A stretch of DNA of 28,173 nucleotides from Bacillota bacterium (lineage in GTDB: Bacteria; Bacillota; UBA4882; UBA8346): the NCBI GenBank assembly GCA_023435225.1, contig JAEYRX010000067.1, positions 1-28,173 on the forward strand, read 5' to 3'. A model generated the notes under the pieces. The model saw only the letters and a list, made by a program, of their open reading frames with translations. It was not told where the DNA came from and made no database searches. Position 1 is the first letter of the stretch. The number at the start of each line of letters is the position of its first letter. Positions 8,141 through 16,762 of this stretch are shown here, piece by piece. The translations under genes and the position numbers were made by a program.

Positions 8141-8728
8141 TTACATTCCGGGTAACTTTATGGATATAGCGAATTTCTTATACCCTGCCGGAACTTCGAA
8201 TAGCGCATCCGGTTGGTTGCCTTCCTTGATATTCTTGTATTCCATAATAGAGAGTGTCTTGCCTTTACTGTCCTTGTTTTTTATTGTTACGGCGTACCCC
8301 AGTTTTTCCGAGACCCATTGCGTCAGAACTCCGTATTTTTTGTTTTTATAAGTATACTGTACTATTTTACAGGGATAACCGTTGACGGTTTCGCTGCCCA
8401 GGTCCGCTGTTTCATATTCAAACTCCGGATTGGGCTGGTTGGGGTTAAAGGCCATCTTAACCTCCATATACTGATTATCCGGGAGCAGTGTCCAACTTAA
8501 TTTTTTGTCCAGCCGTAGGATTGTTATGTTAGTTTCACCGTCGGCGCTCATTTCCTGACGGATTTTATCGGTTCCTTTGATATAAACCTTACCCATACTT
8601 GTTTTGCCCTTGGCGTCAGTAATGACCAGATCGGCTGAAAATTGCGGCGCAGCAGCGAAAACACTGCTGATAATGGTCAGGATAGTTAAGGTTAAAACAA
8701 CACTCCATAAAAACATTCGTTTATACAT
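8141..8728 (-). CDS. secreted DUF4412/LolA-like protein
   Basis: A signal peptide (residues 1-26, ending VFAAAP) is followed by a single beta-rich domain. FSADLVITDAKGKTSMGKVYIKG, LDKKLSWTLLPDNQYMEV, NGYPCKIVQYTYKNKKYG and the closing ALFEVPAGYKKFAI are typical of DUF4412 proteins, which share the fold of lipoprotein-sorting LolA/LppX. A lipid or hydrophobic ligand-binding role outside the membrane is possible but unproven. There is no lipobox Cys, so it is presumably secreted or loosely attached. AGGAGG precedes the ATG. It is 30 bases downstream of the propeller lipoprotein on the same strand and shares its terminator, so the two are probably one operon. Confidence 0.75.
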   Translation of the reverse strand: MYKRMFLWSVVLTLTILTIISSVFAAAPQFSADLVITDAKGKTSMGKVYIKGTDKIRQEMSADGETNITILRLDKKLSWTLLPDNQYMEVKMAFNPNQPNPEFEYETADLGSETVNGYPCKIVQYTYKNKKYGVLTQWVSEKLGYAVTIKNKDSKGKTLSIMEYKNIKEGNQPDALFEVPAGYKKFAISIKLPGM

Positions 8729-8758
8729 TTTTGATCCTCCTATAAATATATGTCTTTA

Positions 8759-9742
8759 TTAATGAACAAAAACACCGTGCGTGTTAAAATGTCCCAAACC
8801 GTCTGCATCGGTTTTATTAATAAAAGTGTCTCCGCCGTCGGTTGAGATTGATAATCCGTTTAGTGTGGCGGCATATATAGTGCTTCCATAAACATATACT
8901 CCATTTACTTGACTATGTCCCAAACCACTTTTTTTATTATTAAAACTAGCCCCGTTATCAGAAGAAATTGATACACCATCAGAAGTTGCCACATAAACAT
9001 TGTTTCCGGAAACAAATACCCCCAAAAGAACGTTATGTCCCAAACCATCCCCGGTTGTCTTTTTAATGAAACTAGTTCCGTTATCGGTTGAAATCCATAA
9101 TCCATCAAACGTTGCCGCATAAATTCCGGAACCGATAACATAAACTCCGCTAACATTATTTAAACCGGGATCATTTATGGTTTTGTTGGTAAAATTGTTT
9201 CCACCATCGGTTGAGATTGCCAATCCATTGCTGGTGGCTGCATAAATGTTATTGTTATAGATAAAAACCCCGTTAATAGCAGTACTTCCCAAACCGTTGG
9301 CCGTGATATTGCTAAAAGTATTTCCTCCATTGGTTGAAATTGACAAACCATTATCAGTGGCCGCATATATTTTTGAATTTGATATAAATACTCCGTATAC
9401 AATATCAGCACCCAATTGATTCAACGCATTTGTCTTCGTGCTAAATGTAGCTCCCCCATCGGTGGAAATTGATAAGCCGCCGGAAGTGGCCGCATAAATT
9501 ACCGAATCTGCAACATAAACTCCATGTACTTGATTATTAAGTAAACCATTGGCATCTGTTTTATTGGTAAAAGTAGCGCCCAAATCCGTTGAAATTGATA
9601 AGCCATCATTGGTTGCCACATAAATGACAGGAACAGGCGGAGGAGTATTTTTATCCCCACCGCCGCCTCCACTCCCACAACCGCTTAAAACCGTTACTAA
9701 AATTAGGCCCAACAATACCCAAATGTGTAATACTTTTTTCAT
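8759..9742 (-). CDS. lipoprotein with seven ~41-residue repeats (seven-bladed beta propeller)
   Basis: The signal ends in a lipobox (TVLSGC, Cys22) followed by a glycine-rich spacer. The rest consists of exactly seven repeats of about 40-43 residues. Each starts IYAAT..GLSISTDGG..F.NKT and ends VNGVYV, beginning near residues 39, 82, 125, 166, 207, 249 and 289. The pattern resembles BNR/Kelch-like or YCF48-type propellers in which ISTDGGxTF is an Asp-box. Seven copies fit one closed propeller. The ligand is unknown. A ribosome binding site GGAGGAG is present. It heads a two-gene unit with the DUF4412-like protein. Confidence 0.82.
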   Translation of the reverse strand: MKKVLHIWVLLGLILVTVLSGCGSGGGGGDKNTPPPVPVIYVATNDGLSISTDLGATFTNKTDANGLLNNQVHGVYVADSVIYAATSGGLSISTDGGATFSTKTNALNQLGADIVYGVFISNSKIYAATDNGLSISTNGGNTFSNITANGLGSTAINGVFIYNNNIYAATSNGLAISTDGGNNFTNKTINDPGLNNVSGVYVIGSGIYAATFDGLWISTDNGTSFIKKTTGDGLGHNVLLGVFVSGNNVYVATSDGVSISSDNGASFNNKKSGLGHSQVNGVYVYGSTIYAATLNGLSISTDGGDTFINKTDADGLGHFNTHGVFVH

Positions 9743-10065
9743 TTTAACTCCTCCTGATCTTTATAACCTTTATTAGAGATTTAAATCTTACAAAAAGAAC
9801 TCCCAAATAAGTATAACCGGAAGTTCTTACCATTACTGGCTACGATCACGGATTACATTGTTCTGTCTGATTAACACTGATTCAACTAATCGTTTCATTA
9901 GTCCTTAACCATCAAACTCATTCACTAAAAACTAAAGATTCTTATATATTAATGTTTGGGTCAAGCGGATTATGCTATTACTAATATGAAATGCTATCGA
10001 TGCTTGTCGTTCACCCAGCCTCATTTTCATACTTTCAGGTGCGCAGCTGAAGCTGGCGTGGACGA
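9743..10065. other. intergenic region with a terminator and a repeat-family copy
   Basis: About 320 bases between two leftward genes. It holds a terminator (9791-9828) and copy 1 of the ATGCTATCGA-headed hairpin repeat (9990-10071). Between them (9830-9990) I see nothing I can name. Confidence 0.5.
9791..9828 (-). terminator. intrinsic terminator downstream of the coiled-coil gene
   Basis: On the minus strand AAGAACT (complement of 9822-9828) pairs with AGTTCTT (complement of 9795-9801), with additional pairs across a bulge and five T's after the stem. It lies 240 bases beyond the stop codon at 10066, with the repeat copy in between. Confidence 0.6.
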
Positions 10066-10071
10066 CTATCT
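9990..10071 (+). repeat. ATGCTATCGA-headed hairpin repeat, copy 1
   Basis: The head ATGCTATCGATGCTTGT (9991-10007) is followed by an arm GTCGTTCACCCAGCC, a spacer with TTTCAGGTGCGCAGC, and the partner arm AGCTGGCGTGGACGAC ending near 10066. It matches copy 2 (16874-16953) closely over about 80 bases. The final bases contain the stop codon of the leftward coiled-coil gene. Confidence 0.85.
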
Positions 10072-10719
10072 ATATACTCGTTTTTCTTCCACACACTTTC
10101 GATAAGCCTCCATTAAATCGGCAAACCGTTTCTCTTCGGCTTTAATATGCATCGATAAATCTTTAATTTTTTCCTGTGCCTCTTGTAAATCCTGCTCTGC
10201 TTGTTCACACGCTCTTTGGGCGGAATTACGTTCTTTTACTTTATCCAACAGTTCCTTGGCCGCTTCGTTTTCCAGGTAATTTTTAGCATTTTTAAACCTA
10301 TCTTTAGCGGTTTTAAGAGCTGCCACCGCATTTCCATACTTTTCTTCCGCCATTTTCATTTGAAGGCGGGCGGTATCAACTTTCATTTTGTCATTCGGAT
10401 TTTTTAATTTTTGATATTTAACTTTTATCTTAATATATTCCCGTCTGACATTTTCAAATTCAGTTTTGGCCTCGTTCACACTCTTACTGGCTGCTTCTAC
10501 CTGCGCCGGTCCGTTTATTACTATATCTTCAAGATTTTTAATTACTTCAATTTCGCATTCTAAATTTTTGATAGCCTGATCTAGTCTCTGTTTAGCAATG
10601 GAAAGTCTTTCAGCTGCTTCTTTTTTATCAGCCTCAGCTTTGTTAAGACCTTCTTTTAGTAAAAAAATACCCGGTGTAATTGCCTCCGCTTCTTCTTTAA
10701 AACGTTCACAATTCGGCAT
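10066..10719 (-). CDS. cytoplasmic coiled-coil protein of unknown function
   Basis: This 217-residue protein is almost entirely charged, heptad-patterned helix (for example GLNKAEADKKEAAERL and QEKIKDLSMHIKAEEKRF), with breaks near residues 67-72 (VINGPAQ) and 107-113 (LKNPNDK). Together these suggest a long antiparallel coiled-coil. It has no signal peptide, membrane segment or enzyme motif. I do not recognise the family, and homology searches would mostly hit generic coiled coils. AAAGGAGAGG precedes the ATG. The last codon and TAG stop lie at the edge of the hairpin repeat copy 1, which suggests the 3' end was remodelled by insertion. Confidence 0.65.
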   Translation of the reverse strand: MPNCERFKEEAEAITPGIFLLKEGLNKAEADKKEAAERLSIAKQRLDQAIKNLECEIEVIKNLEDIVINGPAQVEAASKSVNEAKTEFENVRREYIKIKVKYQKLKNPNDKMKVDTARLQMKMAEEKYGNAVAALKTAKDRFKNAKNYLENEAAKELLDKVKERNSAQRACEQAEQDLQEAQEKIKDLSMHIKAEEKRFADLMEAYRKCVEEKRVYR

Positions 10720-11101
10720 TTTACCTCTCCTTTCTCTTTTATAATCACTTAACTTGAATAATACATGTAACAGTTATTTGAACTTACTTCAACCGCCCCT
10801 CAATTATTTTGGCAATAGCGATTAACCGGTCTTTATTGCCCGGTGTGTTTCCGCTTTAAAACGGAGTTTGAATTATAACCGCAGATTTGTTTATAACAAC
10901 CTCTCCTTTCATTTAATTACCCCAAAAATTTTGTAGTAAGATTGTTCGGAATAATATTACTAAACGTTATTAACCAATCAATTGCCAATCGATTGCCAAT
11001 TAAGGTAATTTCATGATTACCTTAATTAATTTTTAATTATAAAAATCTCTCAATTAAAATAGTTTCCATTAATTAAAGATTAATTTAGGTTAAACACCAA
11101 T
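10720..11101. other. intergenic region with direct repeats and a 12-bp stem hairpin
   Basis: The upstream region of the coiled-coil gene. It carries the repeated ATTGCCAAT motif and the hairpin at 10998-11027. The rest (10740-10960) shows no gene or structure I can support. Confidence 0.5.
10981..11027. promoter_or_regulatory. ATTGCCAAT direct repeats next to a perfect 12-bp stem hairpin
   Basis: ATTGCCAAT occurs at 10981-10989 and 10992-11000, 11 bases apart (about one helical turn). The second runs into AATTAAGGTAAT (10998-11009), which pairs perfectly with ATTACCTTAATT (11016-11027) around a six-base loop. It is not followed by a T-run on either strand that would make a good terminator, so an operator for the coiled-coil gene is a reasonable guess. 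Confidence 0.4.
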
Positions 11102-11131
11102 AAAAAAGCTGATCCCGTATAAGGATCAGCT
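11102..11131 (-). terminator. intrinsic terminator of the MalT/SARP-like regulator gene
   Basis: AGCTGATCC (11107-11115) pairs with GGATCAGCT (11123-11131), a nine-base perfect stem. On the minus strand it is followed by a run of six T's. It lies about 60 bases past the stop at 11190. Confidence 0.85.
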
Positions 11132-11189
11132 GACGTTTTTCATAAAACCTTTTTATATGAGAAAGAGGGTCCCAAATACACGCATTTAT

Positions 11190-14100
11190 TCAGTCGCCCA
11201 CAATCGTTTGAAATAACTCAGTAGCTTTCGCCGGAGGCAATAACCCAAGTTCGAGATGAAATAAATCAGTTATTTTTTGATAATACCGGATTACACCGAC
11301 CCGGTCTCCCATTCCGGCATGAGCAGTTAACATTAAAATATGGGCCTCTTCCAGAAAATTATTGGTTTCCAGCAAACGGTTCAATAGTTTAGTTGCTTTT
11401 TGAAAGTCTTTAGTTTCAATGTATAGACGGACTAAACTCAAACCTGTTTGAAGAAAAAGATTTTTATAATGCTCCTGATAAGGAAGGAGCCAGGGATAAT
11501 CAAACTCCTCAAGATATTGACCCCGGTAAAGCGATAACGTTTCTTCCAATAAGTTTACCTTTCGGGAATCATCAAACCTGGTTGCGGCAATCGAAGCGCA
11601 TGACCGCTCAAAACGAAGCCAATCAGCTTCATAACACTCAGGGAGCAGTTGGTATTTGCCCCCTTTAAAGAGAACCAACTCGCCGGACTTAGACTTATCT
11701 AACACCCTGCGTAACCGATATACGGTAGAAAAAAGAGTGGAAGTTGATGTTTGGTCTTCCGGCCAGAGATCTTCGATAATTCTTTCCTTATCAACCGGTT
11801 CTCGTTTATGGGCTAGATAAATAAGTAAATCACGGGCTTTTTCCGTCCGCCAATTAATATAAGTGATATCTTGATTATTCAGAGAGATCCGGAGCGGTCC
11901 CAGACCATGAAATCCTAGAGAAACAAGCCGTTCTGTCACTAATTGTTCGTTGTTGGATTCCCGGATAATACCCATTCGCAGACTCACCGCCCGGGCCAAT
12001 TCCGCAACCTGAGTTTGGTCATCCTTGATCAGCCGGTGTAAGATAGTTCCGGCTAAATCAGGTCCCAATTCAGCCAACGGTATAATAATCCGTTTCCGTA
12101 CTTCCGGGTCGGTATGCTCTCCCAACTCGATAAGCAGTTTGGCCGCATCCGAACCAAGGCGGGACAAAACCCGATAAATAAAAGACAACTCAATACCGTT
12201 CTCCAATCCATACTTTAAAACCGGGGCTAAGATCTTATAAAAAGTTATGAATACTTGTAAATCATTTAGCTTAGCCGCCAATTCCAATGCTTTGCCGCTA
12301 TACTCATGAGCCAAATCCAATTTTCCCGTTTCAAAATATAAGGCGGCGGACATTTCATAGGCGTAACAAAGTCCTTTTCTAAAACCCATCTCTTCCAACA
12401 TGGCGGTTCCTTGTCTTAACATCTCTTCCGCTTTTACCAGGTCTCCAATTAGAAATACGACCATCCCGCCAACCGCCAGACAATTAGCCAATGCCAGGTT
12501 CGGTTCGGAACCGGCTTCTTTGATTGCCTCTTCAACTTTAATCCGGGCTTCGCTGAAACGATGCAGTAAAGCTAAACTTCGCGCCCAAAAAACAAGATTA
12601 AGAGCCAGATAAAATGAGTCCTTTCCATTTTCCCGGTTTAAGTAAAAAGCCTGCCGGTAATACTCTTCGGCTGCTTCAAGCTCGCCCAAATCCACCTGGA
12701 TTATCCCCAGATGCATATAAGCCAAAGGAATAGCTTCAACCATTCCCAGCTTTTCCTTAAAGGCCAGATTCTGTTTGGCATATTCCAACGCCGGTTCCAG
12801 TTCGCCCCAATCTTGGTGAATCAAGGCGATAAAATCCATTGCGTAATATCCGGGCAACACGCTATCGGGAGTAAGTTGAAGCCCTTTCTTATAGATTTGA
12901 AGCGCTTTCTGATAGTCACCTTGCAAATAATAGATATTTCCCAAACCTTCAAGTAAATTGGCAATCATGTAGCCGTCACCGAGCCGTTCGGCTGCTTTCA
13001 AAACCTCCAACAAGAAGCTTTCAGCTTCCGTGAGTCTTCCGGTTAAATAAAAAAGAATCGACTTCTCCAGCGGTAAATCAACCCGAGGACCCATCTTTGC
13101 CAAATAAAACTCCGCCGCCTCCAAGTATTCCAGGCTATCCCTGTATTTACCCAAATGTCTTAATTTTCGAGCTTGGACCAGACGGGCTTCTGCCAAACCA
13201 TTTTCATCACCGGTTTGACTAAATAAAGACAGCGCTTGTTCAACTAATTCTCCCACTTCTCCAAGCCGGTATTGGTAAAGTCTTACTTGGGCTTGGTATA
13301 ATAAAAGCCAGGGGTTTTCAGATATAGTAGCCGATGGTAATGCTTTCAACCAGCGGGAAACAGTCAACCAACGTCCCTGATTCATGAATTTTCTTACAGC
13401 CGTTTCAATAGTCGTTACCGCTTCCCTATCAATCCCTATCGCGGTAAAAATATCAATCATCTGGTCATACTCTCCGGATTTAAAGGCGATCTCCCCAGCG
13501 CGCCGCATCAAATCCGGACTTATATCAACCAGTCGGCTCCGTAGAAACTCACGGAAAAGATGATGGTAACGATAAGCTTTGGTACTGCCCTCCAGTGTTA
13601 TCAAAAATAATTGCTGTCTTTCCAAATAATCCAATATCTTTAGGGAATCGTTGCGTTCCAACAGTAAATTACAATGCTCCGGCGTTAATACTTCCAATAC
13701 CGAGGTAACGAGTAAAAAATCCCTTATTGCCTCCGGTTGTTGATTAAAAACCTCACCGGCCAGATAAGAATATATCTCTTTATTTCTTTGTAAAAATAAT
13801 TCATTCTTTTTAAAAACCGGAAAAGCCTTTGCCAACCCTAAAGCTATCGGCCAGCCGTCCGTATTCTCTTCCAAGTAATCTACTAATTCTTCCTCTGGAT
13901 TTAATTGCTTAGTTTTAAAATACTCCTTGATGTCATTCCGGCTAAAACGTAACTGTTCAGTGTTAACTATTAGAATATTACCGTTGGTTGCAAGTCTTGA
14001 ATTAGAAAGATTAATTGGTCTCCGGCCTGCTATAAAAAGGTAAACATTTTCGGGGAGTAATTCCATAAATTCTTGTACAAATCGTTGAATAACCGGTTCA

Positions 14101-14513
14101 TTAATAACGTGAAAATCATCCAAAACTATTATAAACTCGCTATTTGACCGTACCAAACTGTTGATAAAAAACCCCAATATCAACCTGAGTTTGTTTTGAA
14201 AATCCCCTTGGTTAATGATGCCCAATATTTCTTTCCCAAACTCGGGTAAATGTCTTTGAAAACCGGCTGTAAAATATTGAAGGAAAACTGCGGGGTCGTT
14301 GTCGTATGTATCCAGTTGATACCAAACCGACGGAAGTTCATATTGTTGCAGCAATTGAAGCATTAAAGTCGTTTTCCCATATCCGGCCGGAGCAGTAATT
14401 AAGATTATTTTATTATCTTTCATAAGCGGATTATCGAGAATACTCCGCTTAATCATTCCCGGTTTTAAACGAGGTGGCAATAATTTGGTTGCAATTATTT
14501 CCACATTAATCAC
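11190..14513 (-). CDS. large MalT/LAL-type ATPase transcriptional regulator with C-terminal SARP-like (wHTH + BTAD) domain
   Basis: The 1107-residue protein starts with a STAND/MalT-type ATPase: Walker A APAGYGKTT (about 41-49) and Walker B FIIVLDDFH (about 127-135). A winged-helix-like and long TPR superhelix follows (roughly 370-800), then a short HEAT-like stretch (about 800-860, with DPEVRKRIIIPLAELGPDLAG). Instead of the LuxR helix-turn-helix usual for MalT, the C-terminus carries a SARP-type winged helix (about 875-960, INWRTEKARDLLIYLAH and LFSTVYRLRRVLD) and a BTAD helical domain (about 965-1107). Such proteins act as ligand-sensing transcription activators. The start is uncertain: the GTG at 14513 has no binding site, while an in-frame GTG at 14504 has AGGGTGA six bases before it. 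A terminator follows at 11102-11131. Its targets are unknown. The lipid-type genes that begin at 15486 on the other strand are candidates only by position. Confidence 0.88.
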   Translation of the reverse strand: MINVEIIATKLLPPRLKPGMIKRSILDNPLMKDNKIILITAPAGYGKTTLMLQLLQQYELPSVWYQLDTYDNDPAVFLQYFTAGFQRHLPEFGKEILGIINQGDFQNKLRLILGFFINSLVRSNSEFIIVLDDFHVINEPVIQRFVQEFMELLPENVYLFIAGRRPINLSNSRLATNGNILIVNTEQLRFSRNDIKEYFKTKQLNPEEELVDYLEENTDGWPIALGLAKAFPVFKKNELFLQRNKEIYSYLAGEVFNQQPEAIRDFLLVTSVLEVLTPEHCNLLLERNDSLKILDYLERQQLFLITLEGSTKAYRYHHLFREFLRSRLVDISPDLMRRAGEIAFKSGEYDQMIDIFTAIGIDREAVTTIETAVRKFMNQGRWLTVSRWLKALPSATISENPWLLLYQAQVRLYQYRLGEVGELVEQALSLFSQTGDENGLAEARLVQARKLRHLGKYRDSLEYLEAAEFYLAKMGPRVDLPLEKSILFYLTGRLTEAESFLLEVLKAAERLGDGYMIANLLEGLGNIYYLQGDYQKALQIYKKGLQLTPDSVLPGYYAMDFIALIHQDWGELEPALEYAKQNLAFKEKLGMVEAIPLAYMHLGIIQVDLGELEAAEEYYRQAFYLNRENGKDSFYLALNLVFWARSLALLHRFSEARIKVEEAIKEAGSEPNLALANCLAVGGMVVFLIGDLVKAEEMLRQGTAMLEEMGFRKGLCYAYEMSAALYFETGKLDLAHEYSGKALELAAKLNDLQVFITFYKILAPVLKYGLENGIELSFIYRVLSRLGSDAAKLLIELGEHTDPEVRKRIIIPLAELGPDLAGTILHRLIKDDQTQVAELARAVSLRMGIIRESNNEQLVTERLVSLGFHGLGPLRISLNNQDITYINWRTEKARDLLIYLAHKREPVDKERIIEDLWPEDQTSTSTLFSTVYRLRRVLDKSKSGELVLFKGGKYQLLPECYEADWLRFERSCASIAATRFDDSRKVNLLEETLSLYRGQYLEEFDYPWLLPYQEHYKNLFLQTGLSLVRLYIETKDFQKATKLLNRLLETNNFLEEAHILMLTAHAGMGDRVGVIRYYQKITDLFHLELGLLPPAKATELFQTIVGD

Positions 14514-14703
14514 CCTAACTGCATTTTTAATCCTTTATAAATTTTCAAAACATTATAAATTAAATTCAATGTTCATTAATTAATTACCTGCCAGGATTGG
14601 TAAAAATTACTGTACATAAGAATATTGTTTTAAAGTGGTTAGTGTTTGGTTAGAATTATTTGTTATATTAATAATTCAAAAGTTGAATGTGAAGTAAACA
14701 AAC

Positions 14704-14720
14704 GGAGGTTGATATAATTG
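14704..14720 (+). promoter_or_regulatory. ribosome binding site deciding a TTG start
   Basis: GGAGGT at 14704-14709 is eight bases before TTG at 14718. No in-frame ATG follows before the signal peptide, so the TTG start is well supported. Confidence 0.75.
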
Positions 14721-15173
14721 AAAAAAAATATTATTGGAATAATGTTGGGAGTGTTAATCTTAGCTCTATGTTTCACTTCAATAGTAACAGACGCTGATAA
14801 CCCCTTTGTCAAGTATCTTTCCGTAGGCGAAGTGGAAAAAGCCACTGGATTGAAGGGAGTAAAAGCCAATCACAATGTTTTTTTAATCTTCAACAATATT
14901 GAAGGAAATATGATTTTACGGGTGAGGTTTACTCAAAGTAAGGATTTTGAGCGGGAGACCAAGCCGGAGAAATATTGGGCAAAAGTAACCGGCATCGGGG
15001 ACAAGGCGAAGATCGGGCTGCCGCAAGCGCCATGTATGCTGATCTTTACCAAAGGAGAACGAATGGTGACGGTATATACTTTTATGGATAACAAAAGCGG
15101 TAAATATTTCTTAACAGCCGAACAGCTCAAAGCAATTTCGAAGGCTATTGAGAAAAATCTCACTAAAAAGTAG
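14718..15173 (+). CDS. small exported protein of unknown function
   Basis: It starts with TTG and a strong binding site. A signal peptide or N-terminal membrane anchor covers residues 1-26 (IIGIMLGVLILALCFTSIV). The mature part of about 125 residues includes LSVGEVEKATGLKGVK, a pattern seen in secreted proteins that measure or bind small ligands, and FTKGERMVTVYTFMD. I do not recognise a family with confidence. A single Cys lies in the mature part (PQAPCML). A perfect terminator follows directly, so it is monocistronic. It is divergent from the large regulator. Confidence 0.7.
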   Translation: MKKNIIGIMLGVLILALCFTSIVTDADNPFVKYLSVGEVEKATGLKGVKANHNVFLIFNNIEGNMILRVRFTQSKDFERETKPEKYWAKVTGIGDKAKIGLPQAPCMLIFTKGERMVTVYTFMDNKSGKYFLTAEQLKAISKAIEKNLTKK

Positions 15174-15188
15174 TTATTATTTTTATTT

Positions 15189-15224
15189 CAGAAAAAACCG
15201 GCAGATGCAAGCCGGTTTTTTCTG
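15189..15224 (+). terminator. strong intrinsic terminator
   Basis: CAGAAAAAACCGGC (15189-15202) pairs perfectly over 14 bases with 15211-15224, with GCCGG followed by six T's. It ends the small exported-protein gene. The A-run on the left would make it work on the other strand too. Confidence 0.9.
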
Positions 15225-15235
15225 AAGGAGGTATT

Positions 15236-15253
15236 ATGAAGATAAATCATTAA
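15236..15253 (+). other. five-codon mini-ORF behind a perfect ribosome binding site
   Basis: AAGGAGGT (15225-15232) precedes ATG and the codons for MKINH followed by TAA. Such a good binding site in front of so short an ORF suggests the remnant start of a deleted gene or a leader peptide. It begins right after the terminator, so a separate transcript would be needed. Confidence 0.35.
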
Positions 15254-15384
15254 TTTTTAATAAGTTTCTTTAAAGATTCCCAGTTAATTTTGTTAAGAAT
15301 TTCTTTAGCTCGGGCCGGAGCACCGTTCACAATTACTTCAATAGTCTGAAAAATTTTTCTGAAATAAAAAAATTAAATAAAACG
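15250..15384 (-). pseudogene. possible gene remnant on the minus strand
   Basis: A minus-strand frame stays open from the stop at 15250-15252 back to a TAA near 15385. It reads in part EVIVNGAPARAKEILNKINW and ends KKLIKN. It looks protein-like, but has no ATG or binding site and no family I recognise. A truncated gene or chance are both possible. Confidence 0.25.
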
Positions 15385-15485
15385 TTGTACTCATATGGAG
15401 AGAAAATGCATTTCAATGAGAACTTTAGTTTTGTTTTGCGTATTACAATATGAAGGCATTTCAACTGCATCAGAAAGGATTAGTC

Positions 15486-16736
15486 ATGTTTCATCTAAAA
15501 AAAATCACCAATAACTCTGGAGACAAACTAAAGATTTTACTAATCGGTTATAACGGGGCCGCCAACACCGGATCCGAAGCCAGGTTATTGGCCACTATCG
15601 AAGATATCCGGGCGCTTTTAGGCCAAAAAGCGTTAGTCACTGTCCCCACACTATTTGAGAATAATTTACGCCGTTATATTCAGGAGAGCCCTGAGCTAAA
15701 AATCGCTCCGTTTAATCCAATTTATTTCCGGGATTTTTATCGGTTGATTAAAGAAAACGATCTGGTCCTTTTAATTGAAGGTAGTTGTTATATGGATACC
15801 TGGAGTTGCTTTCTTTTTTGGGCTTGGCTCTGGGCCACTCGTTGTGCCTATACTATGAGGAAACCGGTGGTTGCATATGCCGTTGACTCCGGCGACCTCT
15901 CTCGGGCTAACCAAAAACATTTATGCCGGATAGCCGGGAAAACCAACCTGATTATTACCAGAACCCGACCAGCTGCGGAGAGAATTAAAACCTGGGGAGT
16001 CACCGCGCCGTTGGAGGTTACAGCAGATACCGCTTTTGCTTTTCAAACAGATCCATCTGATGAAGGTCTATTAAATAGGATTTGGCCGGAAGCAACTACC
16101 GGAATTGCCGGAATAGCTGCTGTTGATTTTTATCGTTGGCCGGTAGTGGCCCGCCTTTGGGGCAGAAAAGAAGATTGCTATCGCTGGCCGTATTACTTTT
16201 CCAAATCTTCAGAACGTACTCGATCCAGTGATGCACTGGCCAAAGGATTAGCCGAGTTGGCTGACGACCTGGTCCAAAAAACCAATAAGTCTATTGCGTT
16301 GATCTGTATGGAACAGCTCGATGAACCGATGGCATTGAAGATAAAATCACGGATGACTTACGGAGATCGGGCCCGGATTTTTTCGGCCCGTGAATATAAT
16401 GCTTCACAAATCACGGTTATTTTAAGAAGTTTAGATTTACTTATAACCTCCAGATACCACGCCGGGGTTCTTTCACTGGCTGCCGGAGTGCCGCAAGCGG
16501 CAGTCGGCCATGATTATAGACTGGCTGACTTATATGAAGAATTGGGAATAAAGGATGAGTTTTTTATTAATTATCAAGCGCCAAATCTCTTCACAAGATT
16601 ATCGGATTTGGTAAAACGGCTTATAGATGAAGAAACAGTTTTACGGGCCAGATTAGAAACCGAGTATCAAAAACATCTGGAAAGAGCTACAGGTAATCGG
16701 ATATTGTTACAAAACATTTTTAATTCCACTCTTTGA
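15486..16736 (+). CDS. polysaccharide pyruvyl transferase family protein
   Basis: The ATG at 15486 (MFHLKKI) has GAAAGGA seven to eight bases upstream. A start at 15450 would have none. The fold is that of the CsaB/WcaK pyruvyl transferase family, related to GT-B glycosyltransferases. KILLIGYNGAANTGSEA is near the N-terminus, followed by NDLVLLIEGSCYMD, VVAYAVDSGDLSRANQ and IITRTRPAAERIKTWG. The C-terminal motif is LLITSRYHAGVLSLAAGVPQAAVGHDYR. Family members transfer pyruvate ketals from phosphoenolpyruvate to cell-surface glycans, though many are of unknown specificity. About 417 residues, normal for the family. It is followed by a repeat-rich gap before the reductase-ligase gene, so a functional link is only positional. 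Confidence 0.82.
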   Translation: MFHLKKITNNSGDKLKILLIGYNGAANTGSEARLLATIEDIRALLGQKALVTVPTLFENNLRRYIQESPELKIAPFNPIYFRDFYRLIKENDLVLLIEGSCYMDTWSCFLFWAWLWATRCAYTMRKPVVAYAVDSGDLSRANQKHLCRIAGKTNLIITRTRPAAERIKTWGVTAPLEVTADTAFAFQTDPSDEGLLNRIWPEATTGIAGIAAVDFYRWPVVARLWGRKEDCYRWPYYFSKSSERTRSSDALAKGLAELADDLVQKTNKSIALICMEQLDEPMALKIKSRMTYGDRARIFSAREYNASQITVILRSLDLLITSRYHAGVLSLAAGVPQAAVGHDYRLADLYEELGIKDEFFINYQAPNLFTRLSDLVKRLIDEETVLRARLETEYQKHLERATGNRILLQNIFNSTL

Positions 16737-16762
16737 AATACTCAATCACTAAAAAATGATTT

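Noticed and set aside
8905..9411. Additional minus-strand frames inside the propeller lipoprotein gene
   Set aside because: They mirror the repeat structure in another frame and lack start signals.
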